A DNA stretch of 64,000 nucleotides from Cymbidium sinense. Its lineage: Eukaryota > Streptophyta > Magnoliopsida > Asparagales > Orchidaceae. The position numbers and the translations under genes were made by a program. Positions 44,640 to 55,746 of the stretch are shown piece after piece; the stretch's first letter is position 1, and every line of letters starts with the position of its first letter. The stretch lies in NCBI GenBank assembly GCA_021442155.1, contig CM038214.1, positions 136,686,040 to 136,750,039 on the forward strand, read 5' to 3'. Below the pieces are notes generated by a model that worked only from the letters and a program-made list of their open reading frames with translations, did not search any database and was not told the DNA's origin.

Positions 44640-47470
44640 TTAACGCCTCTAAACACTCGACAAACAACCGGATAGGTCAAAACATCCTTGGTGGACTTCC
44701 ACACCTCTTCCATGCATTGCGTCGCCGGTAACACTAAACAAACAGATAGGTCAAACGTCTTGGTGGACTTCCGACCTCTTCCATGCGGGTTGCGTCATCG
44801 AGTAAACACTCTGACAAACAACTAGGATAGGTCAAAAGGTCCTTTTTGGACTTCCTACGACCTCTTCCATACGGGTTAACGTCATCGAGTAAACACTCTG
44901 ACAAACAACCCAGGATAGGTCAAAACATCCTTGGTGGACTTCCCACGACCTCTTCCATACGGGTTAACGTCATCAAGTAAACACTCTGACAAACAACCCA
45001 GGATAGGTCAAAACGTCCTTGGTGGACTTCCGACCTCTTCCATGCGGGTTGCGCCATCGAGCAAAAGCCGACAAACAACCGAGGTCAAAAGTCCTTGGTG
45101 GACTTCCGACCTCTTCCATACGGGTTAGCGTCGGCGAATAATATTCGACAATAACCTGGGAAAAGTCAAAACTTTATACTCCACTTGTCTTCATGGATAA
45201 CACTCGACAAACAACCTTGGATGGGTCAAAATCGCCTTCAATTGACCTCTTCATGCAAGTTAACGTCATGGTAACACTCGACAAACAACCTGGGTCAAAA
45301 GGGATTCAATTCAACCTCTTCCACATGGTTAAATGTAAAGTCACACCACGACAAACAACCTGGATAGGTCAAAAAATTCTCCGATTCAATTCCTCATATT
45401 TAAATCGACACTAAAACAACCCATAGGTCAAAATCCTCAGATTCAATTCAACCTCTTCCACACAGTTAACGTCATCGGTGTACCTCGACAAACAACCCTA
45501 GGTCAAAATCACAGATTCAATTACCTCTTCTATAATCCATGTAACACTCGACAAACAACCTCGGATGGGTCAAGATCCTCGGATTCAATTAAACCTCTTC
45601 CATCAAGTTGCGTCATCTTTCACACAACCTGATGGGTCGGATTCAATTACCTCTTCCACATAGTTAACGTCCTGGCAACCCACGATAAACCTCGGATGAG
45701 TCAAAATTCTCAGCGGATTCAATTCAACCTCTTCCATACAGGTTAACGTCATCGGGTAATACCCTGACAAACAACCTCGGATAGGTCAAAATCTTCAAAT
45801 TATTCGACCTCTTCTATACGGTTACGTCGCCGGGTAACACTCGACAAACAACCGGATGGGTCAAAATCCTCGTGATTCAATTCAACCTCTTCCATAGTTA
45901 GCGTCATGAAACACCCGACAAACAACCATGGGTCAAAATCTCACAATTCAACCTCTTCCACAGGTTAACGCCGGGTAACACCCAAACAACCTCGGATGTC
46001 AAAATCCTTGGATTCAATTCCAACCTCTTCATGGGTAACACCGACAAACAACTTCGGATGGGTCAAAATCCTCAGTTCAATTCAACCTCTTCCACGAGTT
46101 AACGTCGTCGGGTCACGACAAACAACCTGGATAGGTCAAAATCCTCCGGATTCAATTCGACCTCTTCTATACAGTTAACGTCGCCGGGTAACTCGACAAA
46201 CAACCTCGGATGGGTCAAAATCCTCGATTCAATTCAACATCTTCCATACAGTTATCGCCGGGTAATACCACAAACAACCGGATAGGTCAAAATCTCGGCA
46301 GTTCAATTCACCTCTTCTATACGGGTTAACATCGCCGGGTAACACTCGACAAACAACCCGGATGGGTCAAAATCCCATTGATTAACCTCTTCCGAGTTGC
46401 GTCATCAAGTCACACCCTAACAAACAACCTGGATAGGTCAAAATCCTCCGGATTCAATTCAACCTCTTCTATACAGTTAACGTCCCGGGTAACACTCGAC
46501 AAACAACCTGGATGGGTCAAAATCCCGCGGATTGATTCAAACCTCTTCCATAGTTAACGTCGGGTAACGACAAAACAACCTCGGATGGGTCAAAGATCCA
46601 CCGATTCTTCAACCTCTTCCATAGTTGCGTCGCCGTATACCGACAAACAACCTTGGATAGGTCAAAATCCTCAAGATTCAATTACCTCTTCCATACAGGG
46701 AACGTCACCTGCTCGAAACAACCTCGGATGGGTCAAAATCCGATTCAATTCAAACTTCCATAGTTAATGTCATGGGGTAACACTCGACAAACAACCTGGA
46801 GGTCAAAATCCTCGGCCGGTTCAATTCAACCTCTTCCACACAAGTTGCGTCGCCGGGTAATACCACGACAAACAACCTCGGATAGGTCAAAATCCTCAGC
46901 GGATTCAATTCGACCTCTTCTATCAGTTAACATCGCCGGGTAACACTCGACAAACAACCGGATAGGTCAAAATCACCGATTCAATTCAACCTCTTCCACG
47001 AGTTGCGTCATCGGGTAACCTGACAACTCGGATAGGTCAAAATCCTCAGATTCAGACCTCTTCTACGTTGCGTCGTAACACTCACGACAAACAACCTGAT
47101 GGGTCAAAATCCTCATGATTCAATTCAACCTCTTTTATAGTTGCGTCATCAACACTCGACAACTCGGATGGGTCAAGATCTCGCGGATTCAATTTCTTCC
47201 ATGAGTTTGCGTCCCGTAATACCGACAAACAACCTCGGATAGGTCAAAATCCTCAAGATTCAATTGACCTCTTCCTCGTTAGCGTCCGGCACTCGACAAA
47301 CAACCTCGGATGGGTCAAAATCCTCAGCGGATTCAATTCAACCTCTTCCATACTGGTTAACGTCATCGGGTAACACTCTGACAAACAACCTCGGATGGGT
47401 CAAAATCTCGTTCAATTCAACCTCTTCCACGTTGTCGAGTCACACTCACGATAAACAACCGGATAGGTCA
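44640..47470 (+). repeat. 85-88 bp satellite-like array inside the retrotransposon
   Basis: Full units read gacaaacaacctcggatgggtcaaaa, atcctcagcggattcaattc, aacctcttccata, caggttaacgtcatcgggtaacactct. Full-length spacing is 88 bp (44900 to 44988) early and 85 bp (47295 to 47380) late; most units are shorter through loss of small words. Two subtypes: gtccttggtggacttcc (to about 45130) and tcagcggattcaattcaa (after). Tens of copies. Tandem repeats inside Tat/Ogre-type elements are known and can seed satellites. The short open frames here are repeat artefacts. Confidence 0.9.
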
Positions 47471-47479
47471 AAGATCCTC

Positions 47480-47865
47480 GCCGACCATTCCATCTTCGCC
47501 GCTGTCATCGCCGCTGCCGACCATCGCCAATCTTATTTGGTCACCACCATCGTCGCCGGTCATCTCGCCGACTGACGATCGCCACCGTCGATCTGGTCGC
47601 CATTGCGACCACCCGTCGACGCCAACCATCGTCATTCGGTCACCGCGCCACCGACTCGGTCGCGGTCCTCCCGACCGTCACGGCCACGGTCCACCGACCT
47701 TAGCCGGTCACTAAACAACCATTGCTGCAATCTTTTGCGGTCACCACCATCGTCGCCGGTCATCCCCGCAACTGGCGTCGGTCGCCGTAGTCGCCCTTAC
47801 TGCGGCCACCCGTCGACCTTACCCCTATCGTCGGTCTACCGTATCGCAACTCGTATCGAGATAAA
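47480..47865 (+). other. GC-rich block with ccggtcat/gtcgccg words
   Basis: GC-rich island dominated by gccgaccatcg and ggtcgc motifs; ggtcaccaccatcgtcgccggtcat occurs at about 47538 and 47739. Frames such as 47603-47914 are rich in Arg, Ser, Pro and Thr without a domain. Probably an expanded simple-sequence part of the element. Confidence 0.55.
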
Positions 47866-47869
47866 ATTA

Positions 47870-48150
47870 GAAGAGTGCCCAAACTCCCACCAGGGGGAGG
47901 GCTATGCACTCTAGCTTGGTGGAGATGAGGTGGTAGAGGTTGATCCAAGAAGAGTGCCCAAACTCCCACCAGGGGGAGGGCTATGCACTCTAGCTTGGTG
48001 GAGATGAGGTGGAAGAGGTTGATCCAAGAAGAGTGCAAACTCCCACGGGGAGGCTATGCACTCAGCTTGGTGGAGATGAGGAGGTGAGGTTGATCAAGAA
48101 GAGTGCCCAAACTCCCACTGGGAGGCATGCACTCTGGCTCTGGGGGGGTA
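47870..48150 (+). repeat. 79-bp tandem repeat, four units
   Basis: Agagtgcccaaactcccac starts at 47872, 47951, 48030 and 48100, giving 79, 79 and 70 bp. The first two units are identical; later ones show small deletions. Confidence 0.92.
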
Positions 48151-48193
48151 GGGTGGATCAAAGTAAAAAATCGCCTAAAGTAAACCGCCCAAA

Positions 48194-48793
48194 ATGAAAC
48201 CGCCATTATGGGTCTTCTTCGCCATACTCAGCGCCACACTACTTCACATACATGGCTCATATGTTCATGGCTATGCATACAAGGCTCAAGGAATCCCATG
48301 CCTGAACCACCGGTACACCTGTCAACGCTGGTCCATGGCTAACCTCTCGGGCAAACCTTCGCTGGTAATCATGGAAGGCCTTCTCGCTTCAATCTCGCGA
48401 CCGGGCTTACGGCCGACCGCCGGCCATCAATCAGCGGCCGCTTCATTGCACCAGATATTCGCTGATCAAAGGCTCACCCACCTGGCCCGCTGCTCGCTGA
48501 TCCATCTCCGCCAGTTCGCTCATATCCAGAACCACGCGACTCAGATCTCGCCCGCTCAAGCGCCGCACCCGCTGAGCCATCGCGGGCGACATGCCGGCTG
48601 GTCAGCGTTTCATTACACAACCTGGATCCACGCTTCATGGCTTTCATGTATCGCTCAGGCGCCAAGGCACGGGCGCCAAGGAGCTCTGCTCGCACCGGAT
48701 GGATCCAGAATCAAATTCGCACGATACCTACGCATTTGCCGCGAAATTTCGAGTCATAATCTTGTTCTAAGATCTGTTTCAAAATGTGCATGA
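48194..48793 (+). CDS. 199-codon open frame before the polypurine tract, unknown
   Basis: The longest uninterrupted frame of the plus strand in this element. The first 25 residues look like a signal peptide or membrane segment (KPPLWVFFAILSATLLHIHG). The remainder is rich in His, Arg, Ala and Ser and matches no family I know. It lies between the 79-bp array and the polypurine tract, where some Tat elements carry extra frames. A minus-strand 73-codon frame overlaps it. Coding status is uncertain. Confidence 0.3.
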   Translation: MKPPLWVFFAILSATLLHIHGSYVHGYAYKAQGIPCLNHRYTCQRWSMANLSGKPSLVIMEGLLASISRPGLRPTAGHQSAAASLHQIFADQRLTHLARCSLIHLRQFAHIQNHATQISPAQAPHPLSHRGRHAGWSAFHYTTWIHASWLSCIAQAPRHGRQGALLAPDGSRIKFARYLRICREISSHNLVLRSVSKCA

Positions 48794-48872
48794 TGGTCTC
48801 AAATTTCATTGAAGAATTTGCTATTTTCAAGTATTTGACATATATTTGTGGATGACTGAGATAATGTCACCC

Positions 48873-48885
48873 AAAAATAGGGGGG
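48873..48885 (+). promoter_or_regulatory. Polypurine tract
   Basis: AAAAATAGGGGGG-like run just before the 3' LTR start at 48890 (tgatacatcc), the expected primer for plus-strand DNA synthesis. Confidence 0.8.
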
Positions 48886-48889
48886 CAAC

Positions 48890-49712
48890 TGATACATCCT
48901 CAGAAAATTAATCTGATCAAGCACGAATCTCAAGGCATTTTCAGAAATGTTTCGATCTAATCACCGATTTCAGCAAACTTATAGTCAAACTGACCGTCTC
49001 GATGAGACGAACATAAAGAACATCGCATAACCGATCCAGCTAATCGTTCATCATCGAGCATGAAAATGGATCCCGACCAAATGGTCACCAAAATCGACAT
49101 ATTTATAGTCGATCGAGCGGCCAAGACGAATCCAACGAATCCAAGATCACCCAATTCGACATCATTAAGGCACCGATCATCAAAATACACCATCATCGAT
49201 GCATCTGCCGTCCCGGGAGTGGTTGGAGTTTTCACGAATTTATAAGGCTTGCCACTCCCAAAATCTATAAATCTTCATTCTCACCTTAGAGGGGACGGAA
49301 TCGATTTGAAGATCGAGAGCTCAGAACCACCAATCGACGCTGAATCTATCACTACCCGCAACCGCCACTGTTCAAAGATCGAGCTCGCCCAGAGACGCCT
49401 GAGGACTAGAAAGACCGCTTGCAGCCTTTCTCCCAAGATCAAGAGGTTGCTCCCAAGATCCTCGCCGCTTTTGGGAAACTGGTCAAGTTGACCGATATTG
49501 TATTTTCTACACTCAAATATTGTTTCCGCCTCAGAACACCTTCTTCTCAACTAACGGCAAGGACCAGATTTTGGAAGACATAGTGAAAGTTCTACTGATG
49601 TAAGGCCCGTGGTTTTAACGGGTTTTCCACGATAACCCCTGTTCATATCCCGCTTGTGTTGATAATTTTAAAGCTTCAAGATCTCGCATCTACCTAATAA
49701 TTCAAAGACGCA
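48890..49712 (+). mobile_element. Second retrotransposon: 3' LTR, about 0.82 kb
   Basis: Starts tgatacatcctcagaaaattaat after the polypurine tract and ends near ttcaaagacgca. It aligns with 42705-43546. The following bases ATGGC do not obviously match the damaged left flank. Differences from the 5' LTR are mostly short deletions. Confidence 0.85.
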
Positions 49713-50480
49713 ATGGCTGCGCTTGACTGTGGGTGCATATGTTCATCTGCCATGGCACGCTGAGGGCTACCCGAGGTCGGCAGCTGAGGGCCACCGAAGG
49801 GTTTTAGCTTGCTACGGCACTGCATGACCTGGACCCATGCTGTAACTAAATGATGAAGTTGGGCCCAAATGACGATTTTGACCTGGTGGTTTGGGCGCTT
49901 TTACCCTTGCCCCTAGAAAGGGTCTATAAAACCCCAAGGTAAGAGGGAATGTCACACTTTTCTCATCTCCTCTCCTCTGAGTGCAGGGAGACCCATTCCT
50001 ATGTCGACTTGGTCCAATCAATAGAGGCACAAATCACGACGGTTATGCTCATCGAAAAGTTTGAACCACCAAAAGCAAGAAGGTTCCCAAAGGTGATGTT
50101 CAAACATCTCAAAAAAGAAGAGATAAAGAACCTCCCCCAAAACCTCCTGACCCTGATGACTCAATCGAGAGGAAATATACGGCCTCAACACGCCATGCAA
50201 ACATCCTACTGGCTATTCAGAAGAGGATAGCCAAGTGGCGCCTTTAAAGCTGAATTGGAAATCAAGAGAAATTGCCACGCAATGGTCACACCACTCAAGA
50301 GTGCCACCAATCAAGGAAGAAATCGAAAGACCCATTCAATAAGGATATCCACGCCAATTGGAAAAGAATCAATCGACTCATACTAACATACCCCCAACGA
50401 GGCAACTCTTAATCTCAAAAGATAAGCAAGTCACCAACTAAAAGGCAAAGATCAATGGTCAACTCGCTACAAGCTCATAC
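49713..50480 (+). mobile_element. Rearranged piece: unrelated LTR fragment plus internal sequence
   Basis: 49713-49985 holds another promoter-like segment with a TATA motif (gtctataaaacccc near 49923). From 49990 the sequence matches the internal part seen at 44470-44620 (gacccattcctatg, aatagaggcacaaatc, aaggttcccaaaggtgatgttcaaacatctcaaaa). A 93-codon frame (49949-50230) covers this part. It looks like a second, partly deleted copy of the same or a related element. Confidence 0.65.
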
Positions 50481-51020
50481 AAATATTCGACCTTTTCACG
50501 CGTTAACGCCATCGGTAAACACTCGACAAACAACCTGAATAGGTCAAAATGTTGGTGGACTTCACACCTTTCCATACGTTAACGCCATCGAAAACACTCG
50601 ACAAACAACCTGATAGGTCAAACGCCCCAGGGGACTTCGTGACCTCTTCCATACGGTTAACGCCAGTAAACACTTGACAAACAACCTGTGATAGGTCAAA
50701 ACGCCTTGTGGACGACCTCTTCCATACGTTAACGCCATCGAAAATACTCGACAAACAACCTAGATAGTCAAAACGCCCTTAGTGGACTTCTCCAACCTCT
50801 TCCATATGTTAACGCCATCGAGCAAAAGCTCGACAAACAACCAGAAAGGTCAAAAGTCCGGACTTTCCATCTCTTCCATACAAGTTACGTCAAGCACAAT
50901 ATTCACCAATAACCCAGGAAAAGTCAAAACTTTGTACCCACTCCACAGTTAATGTCATCATAACACTCGACAAACAACCTCGATGGGTCAAAATCCTCGC
51001 TGGATTCAATTATATCTCTA
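50480..51020 (+). repeat. Second, shorter 85-88 bp array
   Basis: About seven units of the same repeat as 44640-47470 (gacaaacaacctgnnataggtcaaaacg, gacctcttccatacgttaacgccatcg). Confidence 0.88.
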
Positions 51021-51089
51021 ACATGCAAGTTAACGACATCAATTTCAACCAACCATCCATTGAAGTTTCAAGAAATCTTATTTCCTACA

Positions 51090-51540
51090 AGAAGGAGGGG
51101 GATCGGATTTGAAGACCAGAGAGCTCTGAGAACCACCAGTCGACCTTGATGCCGACGATCTATCACCACCGCTGCCACCACCAGTGTCAAGATCGAGATC
51201 GCCTGATGACTAGAAAAGACCGCTTGCCGCCTTTTCATGAAGATCAAGAGGTTGCTCCCGTAAGATCCTCGCCGCTTTTGGGAAACTTCTCCTTGGGTTG
51301 GAGTTGACCGATATTGATTTTTTCTACACTAATATTGTTTCCGCCTCAGAAACACCTTCAACTAACCAGAAGCAAGGACCAGATCTTCAACACATAGTGA
51401 AAGTTCTACTGATCGGCAATGCCCCGTGGTTTTTTCCCTTAACGGTTTTCCACGATAACCCCGTGTTAATATCCCCCGCTTGTGTGTTGATAATTTTTAA
51501 CGAAGGTCATCTACCGGAATAAAATTCTCTAAAGACGAAC

Positions 51541-51541
<1 letters not shown>
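51090..51541 (+). mobile_element. Partial LTR of the second retrotransposon
   Basis: Matches the last part of the LTR at 43090-43546: gatttgaagaccagagagctc, ctatcaccaccg, aagatcaagaggttgctccc, cttttgggaaacttctcc, cacatagtgaaagttct, and the end aaattctctaaagacg. The first half of the LTR is missing and the array joins it directly. Confidence 0.82.

Positions 51542-51543
<2 letters not shown>

Positions 51544-51600
<57 letters not shown>
51544..51600. repeat. (AT)n microsatellite
   Basis: About 28 AT units directly after the LTR end. Confidence 0.95.
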
Positions 51601-51603
<3 letters not shown>

Positions 51604-51699
51604 CTAAAAGTATTCATGAAATGCACTTATTCGCTTTAGATAATCGTTTGTTTAAAATACATGCAAGGGTTTGCATCAAATGGAAAGGTGATCCTAAGC

Positions 51700-51925
51700 A
51701 TCGAAGACACAACCATTAGGGTTTAGAAGAGAAGAAGAAGCGGCTTCCATGTGTGCTCAATGATGGAAGCACCGGGGCCCCGTGCATCGGTGGCATGTGG
51801 AGATGGAGATGATCAGGAAGGGTGTTTCATAGACCGGGACGTAATGCTCAAGGCTTGGAGGTTAAAGGTGGCTACCGAGAATCAAGAGAAAGAGAGGAGG
51901 AAAGGAAGAGGAGAGGAGAGAGGAG
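51700..51925 (+). other. Purine-rich segment with short open frame
   Basis: Frame 51751-51939 (62 codons) ends in a basic/acidic stretch from GGAAAG repeats; no family recognised. The GA-rich context continues after the foldback at 52796 (gaggaggtggag), so the foldback interrupts it. Confidence 0.4.
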
Positions 51926-52795
51926 GGTTTAATTTTTAAATTAGCTACTAATAATGAAATTATCTAATTAATCCGTTTAAAAAAATTTAAAAATAACCCG
52001 TCAGCTAGTGCCAGCCACGACGAAGATCAAAATGAATTTTTTTAAAAAAATAATCATTTTTGGTATCACGCTCATTAGTCAGATCGCGGTTAATATCGTT
52101 GGAAAGGTAATAAAAATTCTACACTTTTATGTTGACAGTTTTGATAATTCACCGGTAGTCGCAAGTATGATGTATTTTTGAAATGTTATTTGAAATTTCA
52201 TTGTCATAATATGATTGTTGAATACATATAATTTTTGATAATCAACACTCAATATATTCTATATATAAATTGAGCTTTAATGGGTTTACTTATTCTTAAA
52301 AAATAATTCCTTGTTTGTTAAGAAAAGAACTGATTATTTTTTAAGAATAAGTAAACCCATTAAAGCTCAATTTATATATAGAATATATTGAGAGTGTTTG
52401 ATATTATCAAGGAATTATATGTATTCAACAATCCTTATATTATGACAAAAAAATAGGGGCTGCCGTAATAACTTTCACTTTCGCAACATTTCAAAATTTA
52501 TACATATGCAAAAACTGCGGCTACTTGGGCGAGATTCGTCAAAACATGTCAACATGAAAGTTGTAGAATTTTTTATTACCTTTCCAATGATATCAACCAC
52601 GTAGAAATTCGACACTTGATGAGCCTGATATGGCCAAAAAATGGGAGCTGTTAAGTCGATTTTTTTTAAAAAAAATTATTTTGTGCCACCCGCTGACCGG
52701 GCGACTGGGGCTATTTTTAAATTTTTTTTAAAATAGGTTAATTAGCTAATTTCATTATTAATTAGAGCTAATTTAAAAATTAAGCCGAGGAGGTG
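51926..52795. mobile_element. MULE-derived palindromic foldback element
   Basis: The left arm (to 52307) and right arm (from 52333) are near-complete inverted copies separated by a 25-base loop. For example cttattcttaaaaaataat faces attattttttaagaataag, and caatatattctatatataaattgag faces its inverse. Outer ends GG(G/C)TTAATTTTTAAATTAGCT match the termini of the 34820-42441 MULE, and both arms match that MULE's right subterminal 0.4 kb. Flanking bases are GA-rich on both sides (gaggagg), so a target duplication is plausible but unclear. Confidence 0.85.
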
Positions 52796-53359
52796 GAGAA
52801 GAGGAGGTGGCAGCCGGTGAGGTTGGAAGGGGAGGAGTATGGAATGACTCGGTTGTCGCCATTGTGGTGGAGAAGAGGTCGAGGGCTACCCATTTATATT
52901 AATTAGTTAATGGCGATAAACTATGATTTACTTAATTTGTTAGGATGCTTTTAGTTAGTTAATTATGTTTAGTTTTGAAGTGATGTGCATTAATCGATGT
53001 GGAGTTGGACTTGGTTGCAATGGATCTTAAAATTATTGAATTCCTTTTGAATTGAGTGTATTATAAATTTTAATTGATTATGTTTATTATTAATCTATTT
53101 GAAATTTTAACATCAAAGTTATTAAACTTTGTTAAGAATATTTTTATCTATTTCTCAAAGAAAAAAGTTCCAAATTGATCTTAAATTCATTTAATTTATC
53201 TTTGAGATGATTTTATTATAAGTTTTGAACATATATAAATAATAAAATGATAATATTGCACTTGGTTTTATTACAATTATTTTGCACTCACACTTCTGAC
53301 TTCACCCTACATTAGATTTTACTTATTAGATATAGGATTGCCCCCCATGCCATATTGAG
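52796..53359. other. AT-rich intergenic DNA, no gene seen
   Basis: GA-rich start, then AT-rich DNA without open frames or repeats that I can name. Confidence 0.55.
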
Positions 53360-55746
53360 TGACCCTAGGCCTTATTAAAAGCCCAGACTACCTAATAGAA
53401 TTGCACGTAATTTTTGCACTAGCTCGCCACCGTCCGGCCGTCGGACTGGTCTCCACAAGTCAGGGAGGCACGCTAGGGATGGGGGGAATGATGGGGGCTG
53501 CCCATAGACCCAATGTGCAAGGATGCCATGGTCTAGATCCAATGGGTGCTCGGTTTGGGTTGGAGGTGAGTCAACTCACCTCCCAAAGGTCCTTGGCCGA
53601 CCTAGGGTGAGTTAGGTTAGCTAGGCGGTTAGGAGAAGGTTCCATGGGATGCTAACGAGTTTCCATGGGATGGAAAAGTTGACTTTAGCTCGGATCTAAT
53701 AGTTTTAAGATTTAAATCCAATGGTTTGATGGCTAATCCCCTTGGTGGGGACCACTTGGCTTTTGGGCTGATTTGGAAATGAAATGGGACATGCTTGGGT
53801 CGAGTTTGACTAAGTCCTAGGGTCGCATAAGTTGGTTTAGAATGATTTGGCTTCATTTGATCAAAATGGGTTCATTTGGGTTAAGTTGGGTTGGGTTGAC
53901 CAATTGGTCAAATTGAGTCAAACTAAGGTTTGGGTTATGTTCATATGATGTTTTATGATATTTTGGTTCAATTAATTTGGATTGGTTTGGTCTAGGTTTG
54001 GTTTTGACTCATTTGAATTCAAAAGGGTTAAATTGGTCAAGTTGACCAATTTGACCAATTTGACCAAATTGGGTTAGGTGTTGAGTCAAGTTCAATTGGA
54101 TGATTGAAAATGATTATAGGCTTTGGTTTATTTTAATTTAAAATTAATTTGAATTTTGGTTAATTTGACCTTTTAGATTAATTTGGGCTAGGTTGGGTCA
54201 AGTTGACAAATTGGTCAACTTGGGCTCAATCATAGCTTTGGTCAAGTTCAATAAGTGATTTGAAATGAACTTGAGCCATTAGTTACAATCAAATTGTGTT
54301 AAATCATGATTTGACCCATTATAGCTTTTTAGGTCAATTTGGGTCAACTCAGGTCAAGTGGCTTTTGGATCAATGGTTTCAATCAATTTGGAATATGATA
54401 GATTTTGGCTAGTTTGAGTTTCATTTGGGCTAAATGTTGACTTGGTCAAAGGCTAGGTTTGACTTTGTTTAACCCAATTCAAGGTGGTTGATCACCCTAT
54501 GATGGTTGTTGATCATGATTGAGGTTTGGATGGGCTTAGTTCAATCCAATTTGAGTTGGATTAGACTTGGCTTAAAAGGGGTCTTTTAGGTCACTTTAGG
54601 TCAAGTGAGCCTAAATGGGTCAATTGGCTTGATCAAGGTTCGATTCAAGTTTAGTTGAACCCATATGACTTAAGATTGGAATATTAATCCAATTGTAATT
54701 GGTTTGGAGCCAAATGGGTTTTGGTTCATATGATAATTTTAAGCTAAAAGGGTTAACTTGGGCTTGATTTGGGTTGACTTGGATTTGGTTTGATTATGAT
54801 GATTTATGTAGATATTTGGATCAGTGATTGAAGTAATGATTGAATCATGAAGAAATCCATAAGTTTTGAGTTGATTTAGATGTCATTTAGCCAAGTTCAA
54901 AAGTTAGGCTAAAAGGGCTAAAATTGGGAATTTGATTTGATTTGAGTTTGGTTTTGGTCATTTGAATTTATATTTCATTTATATTTGTGGATATAAATGA
55001 AGATATAAATGAGTTATGAGAAAATTACTTGAGTTTGGAGTGATTTGGAAGCAAATTTGATTAAGCTTAGGGATGTAGGTCAAAAGGGCTAACTTGGGTT
55101 TTGATTTGGTTTGATTTATTTTGATTTGATTTGAATGGTTTGAATTTATATTTCATTTATATTTGTAAATATAAATGAAGGAATAATTGAATTATAAAGA
55201 AATCAACCAAGCATGAGTTGGTTTGAAGGAGTTTTGGCCAAGCATATAAAGGTGGTCCATATAGCTTAGGGAAGGATTTTAGAATTTGAATTTAATCATG
55301 GGTTTCAATCATTTGGAGTTTGGAATTGATTCTAGAGTTTGAATTTGATTTGAGAAAATTAAATGGATTGGGGTTGATTTGAATTTGGCTAAGGCTAAGT
55401 CCATAAGATAAAATCAAAGAGCTTAGGAAGGAATTCAGAGTTTGAATTTAGTGAAGAATTTCAATCATTAGATAGTTAGATTTAATTTTAGAATTTGAAT
55501 TTGAATATGAGGTTTGGTTTGGAAGAAGGAAGCAAGGATTGGGTTTGGGCTATAGGGTAGGCAAGTCTTCCTAAATCCATAAGGCACAACTTATTCCTAT
55601 GGCTAACCCTTCTAAGTCTCTAGGGATAGGTTAAGTGTTCATCTAATCACTAGAAGTGTCTTAAGACTAAGAAACTTTTAGTGTCTATAAGAGTCCTAGA
55701 CCTATGATGAGGAAGTTGAGAGCTCACTCTAAAATTGAGGTCAACA
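53360..55746 (-). mobile_element. 3' LTR of the minus-strand Tat-type element
   Basis: Reads on the minus strand from TGTTGACCTCA at 55746 into gagtgagctctcaacttcctcatc and a long stretch of degenerate ttgg/tttga words. It lies beyond the 3' end of the minus-strand pol, where a 3' LTR is expected. The lower-coordinate end is not certain. Words of the GGTCAA/TTGACC type are extremely common, including a perfect 16-bp palindrome TTGACCAATTGGTCAA at 53896-53911. The same LTR in opposite orientation is at 61503-64000. Confidence 0.7.

Noticed and set aside
47264..47914. Two 103-codon frames as proteins
   Set aside because: One reads the 85-bp array and the other a GC-rich simple-sequence block; no domain.
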